Positions 34,867 through 43,058 of a DNA stretch of 43,169 bases are shown piece by piece (the first letter of the stretch is position 1; each line of letters opens with the position of its first letter). A program made the translations under genes and the position numbers. Below the pieces are notes generated by a model that ran no database searches, was not told the origin of the DNA, and saw only the letters and a list, made by a program, of their open reading frames with translations. The stretch is from Roseomonas xinghualingensis (GTDB taxonomy: Bacteria; Pseudomonadota; Alphaproteobacteria; Acetobacterales; Acetobacteraceae), in NCBI RefSeq assembly GCF_025791835.1, contig NZ_JAOXLP010000029.1:1-43169 (forward strand), given 5' to 3'.

Positions 34867-35835
34867 CTAGTCCAGACTGATGCCTGCCTCCTGGACAAGT
34901 CTCCCAAGCCGTTGCGCTTCGCGCTGCACCAGGGCCGCCGCCTCCGCCGCCGTCCCCCCGCCGGGAATATAGCCCGCCTCCACAAGGCGGCGGTTGATCA
35001 AGGGATGGGCGATGGCGCCGGAAAGCGCCCGCTCCAGGCGCCGCACCACATGATCGGGCAGGCCCGCCGGCCCCAGAACCATGTACCAGACCGACATGTC
35101 GTAGCCGGGGAAGCCCTGCTCCTCCACGGTGGGCACGTCCGGCAGGGCCGAGGCACGCTGTGGCAGGGTGGTAGCCAGCGCGCGCAGCTTGCCGCTGCGG
35201 ATATGCGGCAGATATGTCGCCAGGGTGTCGATGTTCACATCCACATCGCCCGCCATGAGGGCGTTCACCGACTGACCGGTACCGCGATACGGCACATGGG
35301 TCATCTTCATGCGCCCCTGCCGCGCCAGCAATTCGCTGGCCAGGTGCTGCTGGGTGGCAACCCCCGAGGTGCCGTAGTTGAGTCCGTCCGGCTTCTCCTG
35401 CGCATAGGCCCGAAGGCTGGCGACATCCCGCGCCGGGCTGTCAGCCCGCACCACCATCACCAGCGGCAACGTGCCGACGAGCATGAGCGGGGTAAAGTCG
35501 CGCAGCTGGTCATAGGGCGGCGGCCGCATCAGCGGCGCAACCGTGCATTGGGAACTGACCGTGCCGGTGAGCAGCGTATAGCCATCTGGCCTGGCACGGG
35601 CCACCATCCCCGCAGCGAGGGTGCCGCTGGCGCCGGGGCGGTTCTCCACCGTCACAGGCTGGCCCAGCTCTTCATTCAATTGGGGCGACAGCAGGCGGGA
35701 GACGATATCCGTCCCGCCGCCGGGCGCGAAGCCAACCATCATGGCGATGGGGCGCGTTGGGTAGTTCTCCTGCGCCCCGGCCGCCAAAGGTATGGCGGCG
35801 CCCAGGCCCCCCATAAGGGTACGCCGGCCGATCAT
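34867..35835 (-). CDS. TctC/Bug-family periplasmic binding protein, orphan
   Basis: Encodes 322 residues from ATG 35835, which has GGAGGAAG immediately upstream; the longer frame to 36114 is not used. Signal peptide: MIGRRTLMGGLGAAIPLAAG, ending AQA-like. The Bug fold is clear: PIAMMVGFAPGGGTDIVSRL, VENRPGASGTLAA, RPDGYTLL, and HVPYRGTGQSVNALMAGDVD. No TctA/TctB membrane proteins are in the window. Bug proteins often bind carboxylates and some serve only in sensing. It is followed, after 170 bases, by the DctP-like and kinase genes on the same strand, so it may share their operon. Confidence 0.88.
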   Translation of the reverse strand: MIGRRTLMGGLGAAIPLAAGAQENYPTRPIAMMVGFAPGGGTDIVSRLLSPQLNEELGQPVTVENRPGASGTLAAGMVARARPDGYTLLTGTVSSQCTVAPLMRPPPYDQLRDFTPLMLVGTLPLVMVVRADSPARDVASLRAYAQEKPDGLNYGTSGVATQQHLASELLARQGRMKMTHVPYRGTGQSVNALMAGDVDVNIDTLATYLPHIRSGKLRALATTLPQRASALPDVPTVEEQGFPGYDMSVWYMVLGPAGLPDHVVRRLERALSGAIAHPLINRRLVEAGYIPGGGTAAEAAALVQREAQRLGRLVQEAGISLD

Positions 35836-36095
35836 CGCTTCCTCCGTCCTTAGTTGTTGGGGGAAGCCTGACCCGCGCCCGGCAGGGAGTCCAGCAGAGC
35901 CCCGAAAAACGGCAGACCTTGCCACCCGCGATGGAGTAACAGCCACGCGAGGCGCCTCAGATGCTTCAAGGCGAGCAGCCTGATGGCCACAATCTCGGCG
36001 TGCCACCGGATGCGGGAGGTTTTCGGCTCCGTCACTGCCTGCGCCATTCACCCAAGGCAGCAGCAGGGTAAGCAGGAAGCTGCCGCATCGCGGTG
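35836..36095. other. Short gap upstream of the TctC-type gene
   Basis: No gene is recognised. It holds the ribosome binding site of the TctC-type gene close to 35840-35846 and presumably its promoter. No operator or hairpin stands out. Confidence 0.35.
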
Positions 36096-36320
36096 CTAGA
36101 TCTCCCACCACCACTTCCGCGCTTCGCGCCAGACCACGCTTCGGTCCACCCCGATGTCGCGCAGCATGCGGGCATCCATTTCCGCCAACCAGCCACGCTC
36201 GCGATGCCTTTCGATCATTCGTAGCAGATCAAGGAAACGCGCGACGATGTCAGCGCGCAACCTCCGAAGAATGGCCGCCGTGGTGACGGGCACGGCGAAC
36301 CCGTTATGGCGTTCGGACAT
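36096..36320 (-). CDS. DUF1127-family small protein
   Basis: Encodes 74 residues from ATG 36320 (a GTG at 36362 would add 14). The C-terminal part is the DUF1127 motif: RHRERGWLAEMDARMLRDIG followed by VDRSVVWREARKWWWEI. Such small basic proteins are common in alphaproteobacteria; some bind RNA or affect phosphate and carbon metabolism in Agrobacterium and Rhodobacter. Their role varies, so none is assigned here. It is monocistronic and ends 260 bases upstream of the TctC-type gene. Confidence 0.82.
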   Translation of the reverse strand: MSERHNGFAVPVTTAAILRRLRADIVARFLDLLRMIERHRERGWLAEMDARMLRDIGVDRSVVWREARKWWWEI

Positions 36321-36382
36321 GTCGGTAAGATTGCGCACCAACAGGATGGGCCGGCAGGGCACACCCCGCCCTGCGCGCCGGG

Positions 36383-36419
36383 AACTGTTTTATCCTCTCA
36401 GTGGCACAGTTACTGGTCC
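36383..36419 (+). promoter_or_regulatory. Possible operator upstream of the MocR gene
   Basis: AACTGT (36383-36388) and ACAGTT (36406-36411) form an inverted repeat 17 bases apart in an AT-richer patch. Overlapping it are two directly repeated half-sites, CAGTGGCAC (36400 on) and TACTGGTCC (36411 on). MocR-type regulators often bind direct repeats near their own promoters, so this is a plausible autoregulatory site; the match is short and unproven. Confidence 0.35.
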
Positions 36420-36580
36420 CTGCCTTATGGCTACATTGATGGACGGGCTTGCTGCACCTCCGGCGCACTGTGCCGCCACGGCGCCGACACAGTTGCGCGG
36501 CACGCCGCCACGCCTCGCCTTGCCCTGCTCAGCCTACCACCCGATGCTCTTCCCGCACGTATCGCAGGGAGGCGTCCCTC

Positions 36581-38050
36581 ATGGCCCAAAGCCCCGTCCA
36601 CGCCACACCGGCCCAGCCTGCCCTGCGCCTCGTCCTTGGCAGCAATGCGCGCCTCGCCATCGAGATCGATCGCCAAGTCCCCCTCCCCCTGGCAGACCAG
36701 ATCGCCGGGCGCCTGGCCACGCTGATCCGCGCCGGTACCCTCACCCAGGGCACGAGACTTCCCTCCATCCGCGCACTGGCCCGCCGCAGCGGCATCGGTG
36801 TGCACAGTGTGGTGGAGGCTTATGCGCGCCTCGCAGCGATGGGGCTCGCGGTCTCTCGCGCCGGCTCCGGCGTTTATGTCATCCGTCCCGCCACCTTACA
36901 CCCGCCTGCTCCACTCCCTGCCCCGGACCCCACCTTGCCGGAGGGCGTCGCCATGGCCATGCTGGAGGCGCGGGAGGATGTCCTCTGCCCCGGCAGTGGC
37001 GTGCTGCCCGCGGCCTGGATAGAGGGCGCCTGGCAAGGCGGCGTGCTATCCCGATTCCACCGCCATCTGCCTGCGCATCTGCCCCACATCGCACCACCCC
37101 AGGGCGGAGCCGCCATCCGCCAGCATGTCTGCCAACGCCTTGCCACGCGGGGCATCGCCGTGCCGCCCGAATGCGTGCTGATGACCTCGGGCGGCTCCCA
37201 GGCCCTGCAACTGGTTGCCCAGACCTTCCTCGCTCCCGGTGACACGGTGCTGGTGGAGGATCCTGGCTATTTCATGCTCTTCCCCATGCTGGCCCAGCGT
37301 GGCCTGCGCCTAGTGCCGGTGCCTCGCCTGCCCGACGGCCCCTGCCTGGATGCGGTGGAAACCGCCTGCCGCACCGAAGCGCCGAAGGCCTTCTTCCTCC
37401 AGCCCGTGCTGCATAACCCGACAAGCTGGACCGCCTCCCCCGCCAATCTTCATCGCTTGCTTCGTCTCGCTGAGCGGCACCACCTGCTGCTCGTGGAGGA
37501 CGACGTCTATGGCGATCTGCATGCGGGTGAGCCGGTGCGGCTCATGCAGCTCGATGGTGGCGCCTCGGTGATCCATATCTCAAGCTTCACCAAGCTGATC
37601 GGCCAAGGCACGCGCATCGGCTTCCTCGCCGCCTCGCCCGAGCGTGCGCAGGCGCTGCTGCGCACCAAGATCACCACCGCCCTCACCGGTTCAGGGATGG
37701 AAGAACTGCTGATGCTGGAGATGCTCTCCTCCGGCCAGTACCGGCGCCATGTCGAAACGCTGCGCACCCGCCTCTCCGCCGCACGCAGCCTGGTGATGGA
37801 GCGCCTGCGGCAACTCGGCTTTTCCATCTCGGGCGGGGAGGATGGGCTCTTCCTCTGGGCCGAGGCCCCGCCAGACACCCCTCATGACCTGGTGCTCGCC
37901 GCGCGCGACCGCGGCATGGTGCTGGCCGGCGGCACGCTCTTTCGGCCCGGGCGCCAGCCTAGCCGCCATCTCCGCTTCAATGCGGGCCGCAGCACCGATC
38001 CGCGCATTCCCGAACTGCTCCGCGACCTGCTGCAGTCAAAGAATCCATGA
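36581..38050 (+). CDS. MocR-type GntR/aminotransferase fusion regulator
   Basis: Encodes 489 residues from ATG 36581, with CAGGGAGGCG as ribosome binding site. Residues about 28-100 form a GntR-type winged helix (TRLPSIRALARRSGIGVHSV). Residues about 125-480 resemble class I aminotransferases, with Asn279 (HNPTSW), Asp308 (EDDVYGD) and PLP-binding Lys338 (SSFTKLIGQGTRIGF), so PLP can probably bind. It should be a transcription factor that responds to PLP or an amino compound, not an aminotransferase. The stop overlaps the start of the MFS gene by 4 bases, so regulator and transporter are co-transcribed. This is less usual, since MocR regulators are often divergent from their targets. Confidence 0.9.
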   Translation: MAQSPVHATPAQPALRLVLGSNARLAIEIDRQVPLPLADQIAGRLATLIRAGTLTQGTRLPSIRALARRSGIGVHSVVEAYARLAAMGLAVSRAGSGVYVIRPATLHPPAPLPAPDPTLPEGVAMAMLEAREDVLCPGSGVLPAAWIEGAWQGGVLSRFHRHLPAHLPHIAPPQGGAAIRQHVCQRLATRGIAVPPECVLMTSGGSQALQLVAQTFLAPGDTVLVEDPGYFMLFPMLAQRGLRLVPVPRLPDGPCLDAVETACRTEAPKAFFLQPVLHNPTSWTASPANLHRLLRLAERHHLLLVEDDVYGDLHAGEPVRLMQLDGGASVIHISSFTKLIGQGTRIGFLAASPERAQALLRTKITTALTGSGMEELLMLEMLSSGQYRRHVETLRTRLSAARSLVMERLRQLGFSISGGEDGLFLWAEAPPDTPHDLVLAARDRGMVLAGGTLFRPGRQPSRHLRFNAGRSTDPRIPELLRDLLQSKNP

Positions 38051-39273
38051 CATCCCCACTGCAGCGGAACGCCGTGCTGACGGTGATCGCAGGAGGTGTG
38101 ATCATGAGCGTCGCAATGGGGGTGCGGCAGAGCTTCGGCCTCTATCTGGATCCCCTGGCAAGCGAATACGGTCACTCCCTTGGCCTGATCGCCTTCGCCA
38201 TAGCGCTCCACAACCTGACCTGGGGCATCGCCCAGCCTATCGCCGGGGCGGCGGCAGACCGCTTCGGTCCGGCCCCCGTGGTCGCGGCCGGCGCCTTCCT
38301 CTTCGCATCCGGCCTGTGCCTGACTGCCCTCTCCTCCTCCGGTGCTGCGCTGGTGATCGGCATGGGCGTCTTCGTCGGCATGGGTATCAGCTGCACCAGC
38401 TTCGGCGTGGTGATGGCCGCCCTCGGCCGCGCCGTGCCGGCGGAGCGGCGCAGCATGGCGATGGGTCTGGCGAGCGCCGGCGGTTCGCTTGGCCAGGCAC
38501 TGCTTGTGCCCTTTGCCCAGGGCATCGCGCAGCTTTCCGGCACCACCGTCTCCCTCCTCGCTCTCGCTGTCTGCCTGATCACGGTCGCTCCGGTTGGGCT
38601 GCTTCTGAATCGCGGCACCGATCCCACCACCGAAGCCGAACATTCCATGCCGATCCGCGAGGCTGTGGCACAGGCGCTGCGCAACCGTGGCTACTGCCTC
38701 CTCGGTCTCGGCTTCTTCACCTGCGGCTTCCAGCTCGCCTTCATCGCAACGCATCTGCCAGCCTATCTTGCTCTCTGCGCCATGCCGCCCAGCGCAGGTG
38801 CCATGGCACTGGCCACGATCGGGTTGTTCAACATGATCGGAAGCTGGGCCTGTGGCTGGCTGGGCGGGCGCTTCCCGCAGCAGCAGGTGCTCGGCTGGCT
38901 CTACCTGCTGCGCGGTGCCGTCATTCTTGCCTTCTTCCTGGCTCCAAAAACCGAGTGGTCACTGTTCGCCTTCGCGGCCGCGATGGGCCTGATGTGGCTC
39001 GGCACCGTGCCGCTGACGAGCGGGCTGGTGGCAAAGGTCTTCGGTACGCACCATCTCGGCACTCTCTTTGGCCTGTGCTTCCTCAGCCACCAGATCGGCT
39101 CCTTCCTCGGCTCCTGGTCGGGCGGGCTCGTCTTCGAGTTCACCGGCTCCTACGGCTTGGTCTGGACAGCCACCGCCATTGCCGGCTTCGTCGCCGCTGC
39201 CCTGCACTTCCCGATCGACGCCACGCCGGCCCGCGCAGCCCCGCCCGGCACGACCATGCTTCGGACATCATGA
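38047..39273 (+). CDS. MFS transporter (YbfB/OxlT-like)
   Basis: Encodes 408 residues with 12 predicted membrane segments. Motif A-like sequences are present: GAAADRFGPAPVVAAGAF between helices 2 and 3. The N-terminus (SVAMGVRQSFGLYLDPLASE) fits the monocarboxylate/oxalate-type branch of MFS. It should export or import a small organic compound. Because it overlaps the MocR regulator (ATGA), its substrate is likely linked to what that regulator senses. Nothing else in the window indicates the compound. Confidence 0.87.
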   Translation: MTSPLQRNAVLTVIAGGVIMSVAMGVRQSFGLYLDPLASEYGHSLGLIAFAIALHNLTWGIAQPIAGAAADRFGPAPVVAAGAFLFASGLCLTALSSSGAALVIGMGVFVGMGISCTSFGVVMAALGRAVPAERRSMAMGLASAGGSLGQALLVPFAQGIAQLSGTTVSLLALAVCLITVAPVGLLLNRGTDPTTEAEHSMPIREAVAQALRNRGYCLLGLGFFTCGFQLAFIATHLPAYLALCAMPPSAGAMALATIGLFNMIGSWACGWLGGRFPQQQVLGWLYLLRGAVILAFFLAPKTEWSLFAFAAAMGLMWLGTVPLTSGLVAKVFGTHHLGTLFGLCFLSHQIGSFLGSWSGGLVFEFTGSYGLVWTATAIAGFVAAALHFPIDATPARAAPPGTTMLRTS

Positions 39274-39581
39274 GGGCCTGGCGAAGCCTGATGCCAGCAT
39301 CGTCACTTCGGCGATGGAAACGAGTTCCACGCACTATTCCCAGCGCTTGGGTCATGAGAAGCGAGATGCATTCCATTCCTGGCGAAACGCGCTCGTACAA
39401 CAGCCTTGTCGTCAGCCTCTTACCCGGAGACCACAACAAACGGGACACTATGGGCACCATCGAGTCCTGATGGAACCATTTGGCTACCGCCGGTCTGGGT
39501 GCTCTTCCCCGGCGCATTGAATCTGATCCACCGGCGCTACTGGCAGCCCAAGTTCGGCTGGCCCAGCACCGCCCAGCTCCA
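39274..39581. other. Intergenic stretch between MFS and SDR genes
   Basis: No gene or clear terminator is seen in these ~300 bases, where two transcription units converge. Short open frames exist but have no recognisable similarity. Confidence 0.35.
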
Positions 39582-40610
39582 TCATCGGCCTCGCCGGCCA
39601 ATGAGGACGCCAAGACCGCAGGCCGCCAGCAGCGCGGCAGTGGCCGCACCGAAACGGGCCATACCGCCCGATATGCATGGGGCACCTTCCCGGCCATCGA
39701 AGCGGCCATTCACGCCATGCAGGCCCTGGACGGGCTTGAACAGATTGCCCTCCCGCGGCGCGACCAGGGGTATCCTGTCCATCTGCCCTTCCACCGCGGT
39801 CCGGGCGAGGTACCGGTCCGCAAGTCCTGGCATCATCATGTCTCCCAGGATCGCAACGAAGGTTGACAGGCCGAGCCAGTATTCCCTTGCCGGATGCCGC
39901 AGGGCTGCCACTACTGCACGAGCCGCGGTGTCGGGCGTTATCGGCGTTCCGGCTGGGCGTGGCTGGAAGGGAAGGCGCGTGCGGGCCCAGGAGAATTGCG
40001 GCGTGTTCACCGCCGGTAGATGCACCTCGGTGACACGGATCCCGCTGTTTTCATGACGCAGTTCCGAGCGCAAAGACTCGGTGAAGCCGACAATGGCGTG
40101 CTTGGCTCCGCAATAGGCACTCTGCAAAGGGATGCTGCGATAGGCGAGCGCCGATCCGACCTGCAGGATGGTCCCGGCATCGGCGCGCCGCATGTGGCGC
40201 AGAGCCGCCATCGTGCCATGGACATAGCCGAGATAAGTCACCTCCGTCACACGGCGGAACTCCTCGGCCGACATGTCCCGGACAGGCGCGAAGATGGTCA
40301 CCATCGCGCAGTTCACCCATGCGTCGATATGACCGAAGATGCGCTCTGCCTCCGCGGCAGCCTTAAAGACAGCCTCCGCATCCGCCACATCGCAGGGTAA
40401 GGGCAAAGCCTCGCTGCCAATGGCCCGGATCTCCTCCGCCAGCCTTCTCAGCGCAGCCGCATCGCGGGCAATCAGGCCGACGCGCCAGCCTTCGCGCGCC
40501 AAGCGCAAGGCCACGGCGCGGCCAACGCCCGCAGAAGCGCCGGTTATTACCGCCACCTGCTCCTTCCCACGGATTTCCTGCATCCCGTTCCCGTGCTCCT
40601 TCTGAGCCAT
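39582..40610 (-). CDS. Short-chain dehydrogenase/reductase with C-terminal membrane helix
   Basis: Encodes 342 residues from ATG 40610; the ATG at 40583 is also possible because AAGGAG lies 12 bases upstream of it. The SDR core is visible: cofactor motif TGASAGVG (23-30), Asp at CDVADAE, and the catalytic Ser153, Tyr166 and Lys170 (YCGAK). The usual NNAG is changed to NCAM. Unlike a normal 250-residue SDR, it has a long C-terminal extension that ends in a hydrophobic stretch (about 319-336, AATAALLAACGLGVLIG) and RRGR, probably a membrane anchor. Arg-rich residues after the first glycine strand (ARDAAAL) favour NADPH. The substrate is unknown. It is transcribed alone. Confidence 0.87.
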   Translation of the reverse strand: MAQKEHGNGMQEIRGKEQVAVITGASAGVGRAVALRLAREGWRVGLIARDAAALRRLAEEIRAIGSEALPLPCDVADAEAVFKAAAEAERIFGHIDAWVNCAMVTIFAPVRDMSAEEFRRVTEVTYLGYVHGTMAALRHMRRADAGTILQVGSALAYRSIPLQSAYCGAKHAIVGFTESLRSELRHENSGIRVTEVHLPAVNTPQFSWARTRLPFQPRPAGTPITPDTAARAVVAALRHPAREYWLGLSTFVAILGDMMMPGLADRYLARTAVEGQMDRIPLVAPREGNLFKPVQGLHGVNGRFDGREGAPCISGGMARFGAATAALLAACGLGVLIGRRGR

Positions 40611-40933
40611 GGCCTGATGTAAATGGCGGCCAGCCAATCTGGTTGCGCTGGCCTTCACTCCGCGTGGGGCGCACTGCATGCCGTTACCGGGGCTTGCGAA
40701 ATCACCACGAGGCCATCGCCCGCACCGTTCTGTCGGCCGCACCATATGTTCAGACTGAGCCTGAACGCACCGTAACCGATACTGGCCGGGCGGCCCCTGG
40801 ATGCGCTGCCGCCCCCCCGGGATGGCGGTCCACTTCACCGGGCCGAGGACGCGATGGGCGGCAATCTCTTGGGACGCAGGCCTTCAGATGGTCGAGATTG
40901 GCGAAAGCACGGCGTTGACCCCTCCAGCTCGGC
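40611..40933. other. Divergent intergenic stretch between SDR and MBL-fold genes
   Basis: I recognise no gene here. The stretch should contain the promoters of the two divergent genes, but no clear boxes or repeats were found. Confidence 0.35.
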
Positions 40934-41614
40934 ATGGCAGGCCGGGTCATGCCCCAGCTCCAGGCCGCCCAGATCCCGGTCACGCCCTTTCAGCAGAACT
41001 GTGCCCTGATCTGGGACGCGGAAACCGGGCGCGGCACGGTGATCGACCCAGGCGGCGACGTGCCGCGCATCCTCGCCGCCTTGGACAAGGTAGGGTTCAA
41101 GGTCGACCGCATCCTGCTCACCCACGGCCATCTGGACCACGCTGGCGGCGCCGCCGAGCTGAAGCGTGAGCTAGAGGCGCGGCAGGGCGAGGCCGTGCCA
41201 ATTGAGGGGCCGGACCGCCGCGACGCCTTCCTCCTGGGTAGCCTGGTCGAGCAAGGCGCTCGTTTCGGCATCCAGGGGCTGGAGAACGTGGCCCCTGACC
41301 GTTGGCTGGCGGAAGGCGAGACGGTCTCCGTCGCCGGCCAGGACTTTGCTGTACTGCATTGTCCCGGCCACACACCGGGCCATCTGGCCTTCGTCTCCCC
41401 CGCCCTTGGCGTTGCGTTGGTGGGAGACGTGATCTTCCGCGGCTCGGTCGGGCGCACCGACTTCCCCTATGGCGACCATGCAGCACTGATTGCGGCGATC
41501 AAGGACAAGCTGCTGCCGTTGGGCGACGAGGTCCGCTTCCTCTGCGGCCACGGCCCTGGCTCCACCTTCGGCGAGGAACGCCGGTCGAACCCCTTCCTCA
41601 CCGGCCAGGGCTAA
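40934..41614 (+). CDS. MBL-fold metallohydrolase (glyoxalase II/YcbL-like)
   Basis: Encodes 226 residues; ATG 40949 (giving 221 residues) is an alternative start. The metal-binding motif is THGHLDHAGG, the next ligand is in HCPGHTPGH, and the bridging Asp is in LVGDVIF with RGSVGRTDFP, a stretch shared with glyoxalase-II-like YcbL. Final His: FLCGHGPGSTFGEE. It should hydrolyse a thioester such as S-lactoylglutathione in the cytoplasm. YcbL-type enzymes have been shown to do so, though other thioesters are possible. Confidence 0.88.
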   Translation: MAGRVMPQLQAAQIPVTPFQQNCALIWDAETGRGTVIDPGGDVPRILAALDKVGFKVDRILLTHGHLDHAGGAAELKRELEARQGEAVPIEGPDRRDAFLLGSLVEQGARFGIQGLENVAPDRWLAEGETVSVAGQDFAVLHCPGHTPGHLAFVSPALGVALVGDVIFRGSVGRTDFPYGDHAALIAAIKDKLLPLGDEVRFLCGHGPGSTFGEERRSNPFLTGQG

Positions 41615-41727
41615 AAAGGCGGCCCTCTCCTACTCAGTGCCGCCCTCCCCAGCCCGGAAGGCTTGGCAGAGTAGCGTGGCCTCCCAGACGTGGCGCGACG
41701 GCCGAGGCTCCGCCGCGCCTGGCGCTG

Positions 41728-42708
41728 CTACTCGGGCTGCACACCCGCAGCGCGCAGGATGGCCGTGTAACGCTCGACCCCTTCGCGCACGAAGCTCATC
41801 ACCTGCTCAGAGGTTTCGAAACCCGCTCGCGGTGCGACCCCGGCCATTTCGTTGAGCTTGGAGGCATTCTGCTGGATGGCACTCCGGAAGGCGGCGCCCA
41901 GCGACGCCACGATGGGTGCCGGAGTACCGGCCGGAGCAAGGATGGGGAAAAATTCCTCGTGGATCAGGCCCGGTAAATCGGCCTCAGGCGCGCTTGGCAC
42001 GCCAGGCAGCGCCTGACTGCGTTGCTCTGCAAGCACCGCAAGCACACGCAGCCCCCCGCCGCGAATCTGCCCGATCGCCGAGGCCATGGTCGGCGTGCCG
42101 ACCTGCGCCTCCCCGGCCATCAGCGCCGCGACGCTGGGGCCGCCTCCCCGGTAATGCACCACCTCGACCGGTATCTGGGTGATCGAGCGGAGCAGTTCCA
42201 CGGCCAGATGCACGCCGCTGCCCAGCCCTGCCGTGGCCAGATTGTATTGACTCGGGTTGGCCTTCAGCAGCGCCACCAGTTCCTGTGCCGTTTTCGCTGG
42301 CAACTTTGGAGTGACAACAAGGACATGCGGCGAGAAGCCGGCCATTGCCACGCCGACGAAGTCGGAAACCGGATTATAGGGCATCCGCGCGACGATCGCC
42401 GGCACCGTCGCATGGGAACTGTTGATGAGCACCGTGTAGCCATCCGGAGCCGAGCGCGCGACATGCTCGGAGCCGACCACGCTGCCTGCGCCGGCGCGGT
42501 TCTCGATAACAATGGATTGGCCCAGCGTCTGACTCGCGGCTTCCGCGATGATCCGCGCGACAATGTCGTTCGAGCCACCAGGGGCGAAGGGGACGACCAT
42601 CCGGATCGCCCGCTCGGGCCGCCAGCCCTGCGCAGCCTGAGCACGAACGACCGACGGCGAGAGGCCGGCAGCAAGGGAAAGGGCAAACGCCTGGCGGCGG
42701 GTGGTCAT
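41728..42708 (-). CDS. TctC/Bug-family periplasmic binding protein, second orphan
   Basis: Encodes 326 residues. Signal peptide: TRRQAFALSLAAGLSPSVVRA, cleaved near AQA. Bug-family marks are IRMVVPFAPGGSNDIVARII, IENRAGAGSVVG, APDGYTVLINSS and VVHYRGGGPSVAALMAGEAQ. There are no tctA/tctB genes in the window. It could feed a distant tripartite transporter or act in sensing. It is only about 35% similar by eye to the other Bug protein here, so it is not a recent duplicate. Upstream, the 350 bases to the transposase fragment have no gene. Confidence 0.9.
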   Translation of the reverse strand: MTTRRQAFALSLAAGLSPSVVRAQAAQGWRPERAIRMVVPFAPGGSNDIVARIIAEAASQTLGQSIVIENRAGAGSVVGSEHVARSAPDGYTVLINSSHATVPAIVARMPYNPVSDFVGVAMAGFSPHVLVVTPKLPAKTAQELVALLKANPSQYNLATAGLGSGVHLAVELLRSITQIPVEVVHYRGGGPSVAALMAGEAQVGTPTMASAIGQIRGGGLRVLAVLAEQRSQALPGVPSAPEADLPGLIHEEFFPILAPAGTPAPIVASLGAAFRSAIQQNASKLNEMAGVAPRAGFETSEQVMSFVREGVERYTAILRAAGVQPE

Positions 42709-43058
42709 TGAGAACGTCTCCCTGATTCTGGCTACGAAACACCCACGGAAGGCGTAACGCGCCCGATTATTGGCTGAACCATACCTCTATCGAGTGTTTA
42801 TGCCACATTCAGAATGAACAAATTCTTCAGCCATGCCATCGGCACAGGGACGACGGCGAGGGTACCGGCGGCAAAGATCCGACGGCTGCGCCCGGCGTAG
42901 GGCAAGTCGATCAAGGCCATCGGATGCGCAGGCGATGTTGCCCTCCGCCAGAAGGTACAATGCTATGGCCCCACCGATATGCTGCACCCAGGCGGAGCGG
43001 CGACCAGATCTCCTGTGGCAATGTGCCGCCAGGCCTGCCACCCTAGAGCAGACTCCGT
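42709..43058. other. Intergenic stretch next to the insertion sequence
   Basis: No gene is recognised. It should hold the promoter of the TctC-type gene. The edge of the insertion sequence probably lies at about 43044-43050, where TA is followed by GAGCAGACTCCG, since IS630-type elements insert at TA. The outer boundary cannot be verified because the rest of the element is outside the window. Confidence 0.4.

Noticed and set aside
33548..35835. A complete TRAP or tripartite tricarboxylate transporter
   Set aside because: Only the binding proteins are present; no DctQ, DctM, TctA or TctB gene is found in the neighbouring DNA.
37842..39470. A 542-codon plus-strand frame overlapping the regulator end and the MFS gene
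   Set aside because: It is out of frame with both genes, is very rich in Arg, Pro and His and has no membrane pattern; the MFS frame is convincing.
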